DNA of 33,482 nt from Sulfuricurvum sp. (GTDB taxonomy: Bacteria > Campylobacterota > Campylobacteria > Campylobacterales > Sulfurimonadaceae): assembly GCA_022729795.1 (NCBI GenBank), contig DZBD01000011.1:1-33482 (forward strand), given 5' to 3'. Made by a program: the position numbers and the translations under genes. Positions 24,054-30,857 of the stretch are shown in pieces. Position 1 is the first letter of the stretch. The number at the start of each line of letters is the position of its first letter. A model generated the notes under the pieces. The model was not told the DNA's origin, made no database searches, and saw nothing but the letters and a program-made list of their open reading frames with translations.

Positions 24054-24067
24054 AAGATAGCAGATTG

Positions 24068-24073
24068 TATAAT
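24068..24073 (+). promoter_or_regulatory. Candidate -10 box for the DUF2018-to-ubiD operon
   Basis: Perfect TATAAT, 26 bp before the DUF2018 start and 14 bp beyond the right end of the structured element. A TTGGTA at 24047-24052, inside the element's terminal repeat, lies 15 bp upstream and could act as a weak -35. Confidence 0.5.
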
Positions 24074-24099
24074 CGCATAAATTTAGTAAAGGAAATAAA

Positions 24100-24381
24100 A
24101 TGTACGGATTATTTGAAGACGAAGATGATATATTTATGGGGTCACCGAAAAGTAAATTTATGGATGTCGTGTTTAACGCAAACAATGACATTGTAAGACA
24201 AGAGTTAGCACGGTTTATAGACAAAGTTGCCGCAATGGAAGTTCTTTTAAGCAAATATATCGGTGATGATATGGATAAACAAATAAGAAGTATTGCTATA
24301 ACAGAGCAAGATGAAGTAGATATGAAAGCAAAAAGTTTGTATGTTGAACTTATGGGTGCAGTACTTTCTCAAAGTGAATAA
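24100..24381 (+). CDS. DUF2018 family protein (HP0242-like)
   Basis: A 93-residue acidic, all-helical protein: MYGLFEDEDDIFMGSPKSKFMDVVF, then ARFIDKVAAMEVLLSKYIG and VDMKAKSLYVELMGAVL. It matches the Campylobacterota-restricted DUF2018 family, whose H. pylori member HP0242 is, from memory, a dimer with an unusual entangled (pseudo-knotted) helical fold. Function is unknown. Good ribosome site (AAAGGAAA). In H. pylori the order HP0242-HP0241-ispB-hemA-proS-hemC is the same as here on the opposite numbering, which supports the assignment. It begins the long haem/quinone operon, 6 bp before the next gene. Confidence 0.85.
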   Translation: MYGLFEDEDDIFMGSPKSKFMDVVFNANNDIVRQELARFIDKVAAMEVLLSKYIGDDMDKQIRSIAITEQDEVDMKAKSLYVELMGAVLSQSE

Positions 24382-24387
24382 ACAAAA

Positions 24388-24801
24388 GTGAAATTATTTT
24401 TACAATTATTTCTTTTGTCGGCACTCTTTTTGAACACTGTTTGCGCGAATGATTTTAGAGAAATTCAGGAAATAAGACTAAAAAAGGATGAGCAAAAGAA
24501 AATTCTTGTAAAATACGAATCTTTTGAAAAACTTTTTAAATTTAGGTGGACATTGTTTACAAACGGCGGGTTAGTCGTTTTTAAATCCTACGATAAGATA
24601 GTCTCACAAAACATGCTCTATCTTAGACATAAAAATCAAAGTTTAAGAGTTGAGTTAAAGTCAAAAGGGGCGGATCCCCTTCATGTGCCTTATATGCTAC
24701 TTAAATTTAAAGAGTTTAATTATGAGACGAAAGAAGCCGTTTTTGCATTCATGCTTTGGGATGAAAAAATGCAAGTGAATTTAAAATATTTACCACAATA
24801 G
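24388..24801 (+). CDS. Exported protein of unknown function (HP0241-like position)
   Basis: A 137-residue protein with a clear signal peptide (KLFLQLFLLSALFLNTVCANDF, probable cleavage after VCA). The mature part is about 115 residues of beta-rich, basic sequence (IRLKKDEQKKILVKYESFEKLFKFRWTLFTNGGLVVFKSYDKIVSQNMLYLRHKNQSLRVELK). It has no cysteine after the signal, so it is probably soluble and periplasmic. The start is GTG; the spacing to DUF2018 is 6 bp. I do not recognise a domain. Its place between DUF2018 and the polyprenyl synthase is conserved with H. pylori and C. jejuni as I recall them, suggesting a lineage-specific envelope role. Confidence 0.78.
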   Translation: MKLFLQLFLLSALFLNTVCANDFREIQEIRLKKDEQKKILVKYESFEKLFKFRWTLFTNGGLVVFKSYDKIVSQNMLYLRHKNQSLRVELKSKGADPLHVPYMLLKFKEFNYETKEAVFAFMLWDEKMQVNLKYLPQ

Positions 24802-24812
24802 AAGAGGGATGG

Positions 24813-25700
24813 ATGCAGAGAGTTGAGCAAGAGATAGCGCGATTGATTAAAGAGATTGATTATGATGAGGTGACACGACTTTTCAATACGCTCAGCGGTG
24901 GTAAAAGACTTCGGGCAAAATTGATTTTGAAAATAGCACCTTTTCATGAAAAAGCTCCTTTATTGGCAGCGATAGTAGAGCTTATACACGGAGCAAGCCT
25001 TCTCCATGATGATGTTATCGATGAGGCTTCTCTTAGACGTGGCGTAGCCTCGGTCAATGCAACCGATGGAAGTAAGACGGCCGTGATGCTTGGAGATGTT
25101 CTTTATTCAAAAGCCTTTACCGAACTTCTGGAATTTGACAAAGAGATTGCAAAAATAGTTGCCTCCTCCGTAACTGCCCTCTCTAAAGGGGAGATGCTAG
25201 ACGTAAAAATGGCAGCTACATTTAATACTGATGAAAAAAAATACCTCGATATGCTTTATCTTAAAACAGCAACTCTTATAGAAGCCGCCGCAATCAGTGC
25301 TGCTTTGCTTGTAGGTAAAAATGCTCACAAATATGGCATATATGGACGGAACCTCGGTCTTTCTTTTCAGATAATCGATGATATTTTAGATATTACTGCG
25401 GATGAAAAAACTCTTGGTAAACCCTCTATGAATGACTTTACTGAAGGAAAGTGCACACTTGCTTATATTTATCTTTATCATGTTTTAGATGCAGCAGATA
25501 AAGAAAGATTGCGCAATGCACATGCCAAGACTCTCTCACAGAGTGAAGCTCTTTGGATAAAACAAAAGATGGATACATATAAAAGTATAGAAAAATCTTT
25601 TGAGCTGGCACAAAAACTTTCCAAAGAAGCTATGAAAGCAGTAGAAGAGGACAAAGAACTTGTCTTGATTTTAGAAACTATGATACAAAGAAGTTATTAA
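24813..25700 (+). CDS. ispB: Polyprenyl diphosphate synthase (octaprenyl-type, IspB family)
   Basis: Trans-prenyltransferase that makes the long isoprenoid tail of the respiratory quinone, menaquinone in this phylum. The 295-residue protein has LSGGKRLRAKLILKIA, the first Asp-rich motif LIHGASLLHDDVIDEASLRRG, AVMLGDVLYSKAF, and the second Asp-rich motif SFQIIDDILDITADEKTLGKPSMNDFTEGKCTLAYIY. The chain length of the product cannot be fixed by eye. It is somewhat shorter than the E. coli enzyme (323). Its stop overlaps the hemA start by one base (TAATG). It carries uptake-like motif copy 16, read as AHAK. Confidence 0.93.
   Translation: MQRVEQEIARLIKEIDYDEVTRLFNTLSGGKRLRAKLILKIAPFHEKAPLLAAIVELIHGASLLHDDVIDEASLRRGVASVNATDGSKTAVMLGDVLYSKAFTELLEFDKEIAKIVASSVTALSKGEMLDVKMAATFNTDEKKYLDMLYLKTATLIEAAAISAALLVGKNAHKYGIYGRNLGLSFQIIDDILDITADEKTLGKPSMNDFTEGKCTLAYIYLYHVLDAADKERLRNAHAKTLSQSEALWIKQKMDTYKSIEKSFELAQKLSKEAMKAVEEDKELVLILETMIQRSY
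25519..25526 (-). repeat. Uptake-like motif, copy 16 (in ispB)
   Basis: CTTGGCATGTGCAT on the minus strand; the host gene reads it as AHAK. Confidence 0.7.
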
Positions 25701-26989
25701 TGCACTATTTAAATATAAGTTTTTCACATAAAAATTCTACAATGGAAATACGGGAAAAGTTATCCTATCCTAATGATGAAAATGTGTATGGATGTCTCAA
25801 AAAACTCAAAGAAAGTGAATCTATAAATGAAGTTATTTTAATTTCCACATGTAATAGAATGGAGGTTTTTTGTAGCTGCAACGACATTGAATCGGCGACA
25901 CGACATATTTTTCAAATGTTGCACAACCGCTCAGGAATCTCTAAAAAAGAGCTTCAAGAGAGAGCGGATATTTTTGACGATAGTATGGCAATTCACCATC
26001 TTTTTAGTGTTGCAAGCTCACTTGATTCTATGGTTGTCGGGGAAACCCAAATTGCAGGTCAGCTGAAAGATGCTTTTAGATTTTCTCTTGATAACGGTTA
26101 TTGCGGTCAAAAACTCTCCCGTGCAATGCACAGTGCTTTTAAGTGTGCGGCAAATGTAAGAAACCAAACTAATATTTCTTCTAAGCCCGTTTCTATTGCA
26201 AGCGTTGCAGTCTCAAAACTCAAAGCTCTGCTACCGGATTTATCACAAAAAAAAGCTTTGGTAATCGGTGTCGGTGAAATGTCGGAAATTACTGCCAAGC
26301 ATTTGATTTCAAGCGGCGTGGATGTTTACATCATGAACAGAACAAAAGAAAATGCAGTTCATCTCGCCGAAGTTTGCGGAGCCAAAGTGATGGATTATTC
26401 ACAACTTCCACATGCCGTTAATCAGTTTGAAATTTTATTTACCGCTACATCAGCGCATGAAGCAATCATCACGGATGTAATGATCGAAGTATGTGATTTT
26501 GAGCGATATTGGTTTGATTTGGCTCTTCCAAGGGATATTCACTGCACTAAGGACGAGAAAATTCACTTGTTTGTAATAGATGACTTAAAAACGATTGTGA
26601 ATGAAAATATGGAATGTAGAGAAGATAGTGCGAAATCTTCCCATGCTATCATAGGCAGAGCAGTTGTCGCATTTTTTGAGTGGCTCAATACCTTGGATAT
26701 TGAGCCGATGATAAAAGAGATTTATGAAAAAGCGTATATGAGCGCTTCTGTTGAGAGTAAAAGGGCGGTGAGTCATGGCTATATTCCCAAAGAATACGAG
26801 CTTCAAGCACAAAAAATGTGTGAACAGACATTAAAGAGATTTTTACATGACATGATAAAAAAAATGAGAAGTGTATCTCAAGAAGCAAAATCCGATACGA
26901 TTACCGGAACTTTGCAATTTTTGATACAAGATGAAAAAAATATACCCGATCAATACAAGTGTGAACATATGTTAAAAGGACAAAAATGA
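25700..26989 (+). CDS. hemA: Glutamyl-tRNA reductase
   Basis: First committed step of C5-pathway haem synthesis: glutamyl-tRNA to glutamate-1-semialdehyde with NADPH. The 429-residue protein has [10 protein letters not shown] with nucleophile Cys51, [21 protein letters not shown], the NADPH-binding [22 protein letters not shown], and a C-terminal helical dimerisation domain. It is coupled to ispB by a TAATG junction and to proS by an ATGA overlap. It carries uptake-like motif copy 17 (LPHAV), plus a near copy at 25844 (CCACATGT) just before the CNRMEVF motif. Confidence 0.96.
   Translation: MHYLNISFSHKNSTMEIREKLSYPNDENVYGCLKKLKESESINEVILISTCNRMEVFCSCNDIESATRHIFQMLHNRSGISKKELQERADIFDDSMAIHHLFSVASSLDSMVVGETQIAGQLKDAFRFSLDNGYCGQKLSRAMHSAFKCAANVRNQTNISSKPVSIASVAVSKLKALLPDLSQKKALVIGVGEMSEITAKHLISSGVDVYIMNRTKENAVHLAEVCGAKVMDYSQLPHAVNQFEILFTATSAHEAIITDVMIEVCDFERYWFDLALPRDIHCTKDEKIHLFVIDDLKTIVNENMECREDSAKSSHAIIGRAVVAFFEWLNTLDIEPMIKEIYEKAYMSASVESKRAVSHGYIPKEYELQAQKMCEQTLKRFLHDMIKKMRSVSQEAKSDTITGTLQFLIQDEKNIPDQYKCEHMLKGQK
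26409..26416 (-). repeat. Uptake-like motif, copy 17 (in hemA)
   Basis: ACGGCATGTGGAAGTT on the minus strand; the host gene reads it as PHAV. Confidence 0.7.
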
Positions 26990-28686
26990 GAAGAAGCAGA
27001 GCATTTATCCCGACAAGTAAAGAAGCACCATCAGATGCTTCTTTGGCTAGTCATATCTATCTTTCCCGTGCAGGATTTATATCTCAAGTGGCGAGCGGAC
27101 TTTATAGCTATATGCCCTTGGCAAAAAAAGTAATTAAAAAGATAGAAAAAGTAATCAATGAAGAGATGGCAAAAGCCGGTGCCCAAGAGGTTGAACTCAG
27201 CTTCGTGACGCCTGCTACCTTGTGGCAAGAAAGTGGACGAATCGAGAAGTTCGGAAAAGAGCTTTTACGCTTTCATGACAGAAAAGATAATATGTTTGTC
27301 CTTGGACCGACGCACGAAGAGATGATGGTAGATTTGGTTCGCAACCGTGTGACAAGCTATAAGCAACTTCCAATGAATCTGTATCAGATAAAAACAAAGT
27401 TTCGTGATGAGGCACGACCGAGATTCGGTTTGATGCGCGGACGTGAATTTATCATGAAAGACGGATACAGTTTCCATGCTTCGGTAGAGGATATGGATAG
27501 AGAATTTGATGCGATGGAAGCTGCGTATAAAAAAATTCTCACTAGACTTGGACTTGATTTCAGAATTGTTGAAGCTGATAGCGGTGCTATCGGCGGAAGT
27601 GGCTCTAAAGAGCTTATGGTGCTTGCAGGAAGCGGCGAGGATACTATTGCGGTTTGTGATAAGTGCGAATACGGTGCAAATGTAGAAGCGGCTAAGCGTT
27701 CAGGACGTGCGATGATTCCTAAAGCTCCAGAAGCTGAATTTAACAAATTTAAAACACCTAATGCAAAAAGTATAGAAGATTTGGAAAACTTTTTTAAAGT
27801 AGACGGCTATTACACGATGAAATGTGTAGCAAAAAGAGCCGTGTATGAAGAGGATAGCGAGATAGTACTTTTCTTTATTAGAGGGTGTGATACGCTTCAA
27901 GAAGTTAAAGCACAAAATGCAACAGGAGCCCTAGATATCGTAGATGTGAGCGAAGAGGAACTTCGTGCACTCGGGCTTATTCCAGGTTTTATAGGACCGC
28001 TGGAACAGGCATGTGCAAAACATGTAATAGATAACGACCTCAAAGATGCGAAAAATATGATTTGCGGTGCAAATGAAGAGGATTATCATTTCGTAAATGT
28101 GGATATGTCTGTGATGAGCGAAGCCTATTTCGCTGATATTGCAGAGGTAAATGAGGGTGATATCTGCCCTTATTGCGATGGGAAACTTTCTTTTACAAAA
28201 GGGATTGAAGTGGGGCATATTTTTAAACTCGGTACTACATATTCTAAAGCCTTAAAAGCCGAATTTTTAGATGAAAACGGTAAAGCACAGCCTTTTGTTA
28301 TGGGAACTTACGGGATGGGTGTGAGTAGACTTGTCGCGGCAATTATTGAGCAGCACCATGATGATAAGGGCTGTATATGGACAAAAGAAAGTGCTCCTTA
28401 TATGGTAAATATTATGATTTCAAATATAAAAGATGAATCACAGGTTATTCTTGGTGAGGAACTTTATAGAAGGCTACTAGAAGAAAAAGTAGAAGTGATG
28501 CTTGATGATAGAAAAGAGAGATTCGGATTTAAGATGAATGATGCCGAACTTATAGGTTTTCCATACACAATCATAATAGGAAAAGAGTTGGAAAATGATT
28601 TGGTACAAATCTATGAGAGAAAAACGACAGAAAAAATTTTAGTCCATAAAGATGCAATTTTTTCAAAAATTTTAGAGTTGATTTAG
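26986..28686 (+). CDS. proS: Prolyl-tRNA synthetase (bacterial type with editing insertion)
   Basis: Charges tRNA-Pro and hydrolyses mischarged Ala-tRNA-Pro. The 566-residue protein has the ProS class II landmarks: [29 protein letters not shown], motif 2 [26 protein letters not shown], the INS-type editing insertion between motifs 2 and 3 (about 220-390), then [25 protein letters not shown], motif 3 [17 protein letters not shown] and a C-terminal anticodon-binding domain. Length is normal for this type. hemA-proS overlap (ATGA), and fxsA begins directly after the stop, so it is deep in the operon. It carries uptake-like motif copy 18 (QACAK). Confidence 0.97.
   Translation: MRRSRAFIPTSKEAPSDASLASHIYLSRAGFISQVASGLYSYMPLAKKVIKKIEKVINEEMAKAGAQEVELSFVTPATLWQESGRIEKFGKELLRFHDRKDNMFVLGPTHEEMMVDLVRNRVTSYKQLPMNLYQIKTKFRDEARPRFGLMRGREFIMKDGYSFHASVEDMDREFDAMEAAYKKILTRLGLDFRIVEADSGAIGGSGSKELMVLAGSGEDTIAVCDKCEYGANVEAAKRSGRAMIPKAPEAEFNKFKTPNAKSIEDLENFFKVDGYYTMKCVAKRAVYEEDSEIVLFFIRGCDTLQEVKAQNATGALDIVDVSEEELRALGLIPGFIGPLEQACAKHVIDNDLKDAKNMICGANEEDYHFVNVDMSVMSEAYFADIAEVNEGDICPYCDGKLSFTKGIEVGHIFKLGTTYSKALKAEFLDENGKAQPFVMGTYGMGVSRLVAAIIEQHHDDKGCIWTKESAPYMVNIMISNIKDESQVILGEELYRRLLEEKVEVMLDDRKERFGFKMNDAELIGFPYTIIIGKELENDLVQIYERKTTEKILVHKDAIFSKILELI
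28008..28015 (+). repeat. Uptake-like motif, copy 18 (in proS)
   Basis: CAGGCATGTGCAAAA, read as QACAK. Confidence 0.65.
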
Positions 28687-29115
28687 ATGATTTATTTTTT
28701 AATATATCTTTTTCTTGAGGTTCTTGTTTCTGTAAATATCTCATCTTATCTTGGTGGTTTGATGACGTTTTTTGAGATAATACTCAGTGCTTTTATCGGT
28801 ATAGTTATATTAGTGAATTTTAGAAAAACTTTAATAGAAAATTTGAGAGCCGTATCAAGTAATCATATTGATTTGTTAGAGTTCCAAAGTTTAAATCTTT
28901 TTACGATTCTAGGCGCTATTTTACTCATATTACCCGGTTTTCTGACAGATATTATAGGGTTTTTCATGCAATTTAGTGTCTTCACATCTATGCTTGTTAA
29001 CCGTTATAATGTAAAATCCGAGAGCCATAAAACGCAGTACAAAAAAAATCATATAAAAAAGGATTCAAATGTTATCGATGTTGAAATTATTGACAATCAC
29101 ACTTCTCTTAAATAG
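28687..29115 (+). CDS. FxsA family membrane protein
   Basis: A 142-residue inner-membrane protein of the FxsA type (in E. coli, overproduction relieves F-exclusion of phage T7). About three or four hydrophobic stretches: IYFLIYLFLEVLVSVNISSYLGGLMTFFEIILSAFIGIVILV, then LFTILGAILLILPGFLTDIIGFFMQF, where ILPGFLTDIIG is the family signature. The C-terminal 40 residues are basic and polar. The start directly follows the proS stop. Its 3' end overlaps the thiol protein gene by 47 bp. An equivalent gene sits between proS and hemC in C. jejuni as I recall. Cellular role unsettled. Confidence 0.86.
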   Translation: MIYFLIYLFLEVLVSVNISSYLGGLMTFFEIILSAFIGIVILVNFRKTLIENLRAVSSNHIDLLEFQSLNLFTILGAILLILPGFLTDIIGFFMQFSVFTSMLVNRYNVKSESHKTQYKKNHIKKDSNVIDVEIIDNHTSLK

Positions 29116-29905
29116 CGTACTTTTCGCGGGCACGTCTAATGAAGCAGTGGAAAAGTATTTAGAAAAAAATTTTAAAAGTAATCCAAATATACTGGCTTTA
29201 AAAGTAAAAGTAGTAGATAAGATGAGCTTAGAAAAACTCAAAGGCTGGGATGCTTTGATTGTGAGTGTTGAAGCAACGGTGAAAGCAAAAGAAGAAAATA
29301 GAGAAATAAAGCAAAAAATGATTTGGTTTACCAACGGCACAATTATTACTCAGGAACTTACGGATATACAAACCGGTGATAGTTTAAAAGAGTTAGTTTC
29401 TCCATCTTTTAAAAATGAGTATTATAAAAAAGAAAATTTGCTCTACGGAAATGCGAACGCAAAACATAAAGTAGTTATTTTCTCAGATCCGCTTTGTCCA
29501 TTTTGTAGAGGTTATGTGCCAAAAGCAATACAAGAGATGAAAAAAAGTCCGGATATGTTTGCAGTTTATTATTACCATTTTCCTCTTCCTTCACTTCATC
29601 CTGCATCGATAGAACTTGCGCAAGCGGCTATTGCAGCAGAGCTAAAAGGGGAAAAAGATGTAATATTGAAGCTTTATACCGTCGAAGTTGATGCCAGAGA
29701 GCGCGATGTAAGTAAAATATTAGCAGCTTTTAATAAAGCTCTCAATACGGATATTAAGCCGGCTGATTTAACATCTGAAGCTGTACAAAAATATAATAAA
29801 GGCGATTTAAGCGTTGCTGAGGATGTAATGATTCAGGGAACTCCGACAGTTTTCTTTGACGGTAAAATAGATAAAACAAAAAGACTGTATGAAAAGGCAA
29901 AATAG
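29069..29905 (+). CDS. DsbC/DsbG-like periplasmic thiol-disulfide protein
   Basis: A 278-residue exported thioredoxin-fold protein. Signal peptide LKLLTITLLLNSVLFAGTSNE, an N-terminal domain of about 100 residues (EKYLEKNFKSNPNILALKVKVVDKMSLEKLKGWDALIVSVEAT), then a DsbA/DsbC-like catalytic domain with KVVIFSDPLCPFCRGYVP (CPFC, Cys143 and Cys146) and the cis-Pro loop IQGTPTVFFDGK. The layout fits disulfide isomerase or oxidase; which one is undecided. Start chosen for AAAGGA 5 bp upstream; a second ATG three codons later is possible. It overlaps fxsA by 47 bp and precedes hemC by 3 bp. This gene looks like an insertion relative to the proS-fxsA-hemC-ubiD order I recall in C. jejuni. Confidence 0.87.
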   Translation: MLSMLKLLTITLLLNSVLFAGTSNEAVEKYLEKNFKSNPNILALKVKVVDKMSLEKLKGWDALIVSVEATVKAKEENREIKQKMIWFTNGTIITQELTDIQTGDSLKELVSPSFKNEYYKKENLLYGNANAKHKVVIFSDPLCPFCRGYVPKAIQEMKKSPDMFAVYYYHFPLPSLHPASIELAQAAIAAELKGEKDVILKLYTVEVDARERDVSKILAAFNKALNTDIKPADLTSEAVQKYNKGDLSVAEDVMIQGTPTVFFDGKIDKTKRLYEKAK

Positions 29906-29908
29906 AGA

Positions 29909-30856
29909 ATGAAAAAATTAACAATAGCAACTAGAGGCTCACAATTGGCACTTTGGCAGTCAAACCATATTAAAGCCATACTAGAAGAGCAAAATCCCGG
30001 TCTGGAAGTTGTACTCAATGTAATTATTACAACCGGAGACAAGATTATAGATAGGCCTCTGGCGGCTATTGGCGGAAAAGGTTTGTTTCTAAAAGAGCTA
30101 GAAGAAGCTATGCTCAGAGGAGAAGCGCAAATAGCCGTGCATTCTCTTAAAGATGTTCCTACAATAATGCCTGAGGGTTTACTTTTGGCTGCAATCACTC
30201 AAAGAGAAGATGTGAGAGATGCACTTTTATCGGAAAAATATCCTGATATTGATTCTCTTCCAAGAGCTGCCGTAGTCGGAACATCCTCACTTCGCCGTCG
30301 CATGCAGATTGAAAAAATCAGACCTGACTTAAAAATAAAAGACTTAAGAGGAAATGTTGACACAAGAATAAGAAAGTTGAAAGAGGGTGAATTTGATGCT
30401 ATCATATTGGCAGCTGCAGGAATCAATAGACTGGGTCTTGTAGAGAGCGTAAAATATTGCTATCCGATTTCACTTTATGAAATGGTCCCGTCCATGGGAC
30501 AAGGTGCCTTAGGAATAGAAGCGATAAATGATGCAGAGGTGCTGGCGATTGTGGCTAAGCTCGAAGATGAATATACAAGAATTGAGACAACGATTGAACG
30601 TGATTTTGTTGATATGCTTAATGGCGGCTGTCACGTTCCTATCGGCGTAAATGCTACGGTTTTAGAGAATGATGATGTTTTGGTAAAGGCTGTTTTGGGA
30701 CTTCCTAACGGCACGAAAATGTTGGCTGATACAAAAATTGTTTCAAAAGAGGTTTATAAAACCATCGGAAGAGAAATTGCGCAAGAATTTATCAACAGGG
30801 GTGCAAAAGAGTTACTAGCACAAGCCCAAGAGATGCAGACTGAGATGCATCAATAG
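29909..30856 (+). CDS. hemC: Porphobilinogen deaminase (hydroxymethylbilane synthase)
   Basis: Joins four porphobilinogens into hydroxymethylbilane on the way to haem. The 315-residue protein has TIATRGSQLALWQS, GGKGLFLKELEEAML, the catalytic Asp in AVHSLKDVPT (Asp82), GTSSLRRRMQI, DLRGNVDTRIRKL, and NGGCHVPIG with Cys241 holding the dipyrromethane cofactor. Length matches the family. It lies 3 bp after the thiol-protein gene and 1 bp before ubiD, so it is coupled. Confidence 0.97.
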   Translation: MKKLTIATRGSQLALWQSNHIKAILEEQNPGLEVVLNVIITTGDKIIDRPLAAIGGKGLFLKELEEAMLRGEAQIAVHSLKDVPTIMPEGLLLAAITQREDVRDALLSEKYPDIDSLPRAAVVGTSSLRRRMQIEKIRPDLKIKDLRGNVDTRIRKLKEGEFDAIILAAAGINRLGLVESVKYCYPISLYEMVPSMGQGALGIEAINDAEVLAIVAKLEDEYTRIETTIERDFVDMLNGGCHVPIGVNATVLENDDVLVKAVLGLPNGTKMLADTKIVSKEVYKTIGREIAQEFINRGAKELLAQAQEMQTEMHQ

Positions 30857-30857
30857 T

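Noticed and set aside
23747-24099. A CRISPR array or integron attC-like site in the only long gene-free stretch
   Set aside because: There are no regularly spaced direct repeats, and no attC core-site pair or integrase was found; the structure is nested inverted repeats.
27384-27746. A 120-codon open frame antisense to proS
   Set aside because: It overlaps the catalytic core of ProS and shows no family motif.
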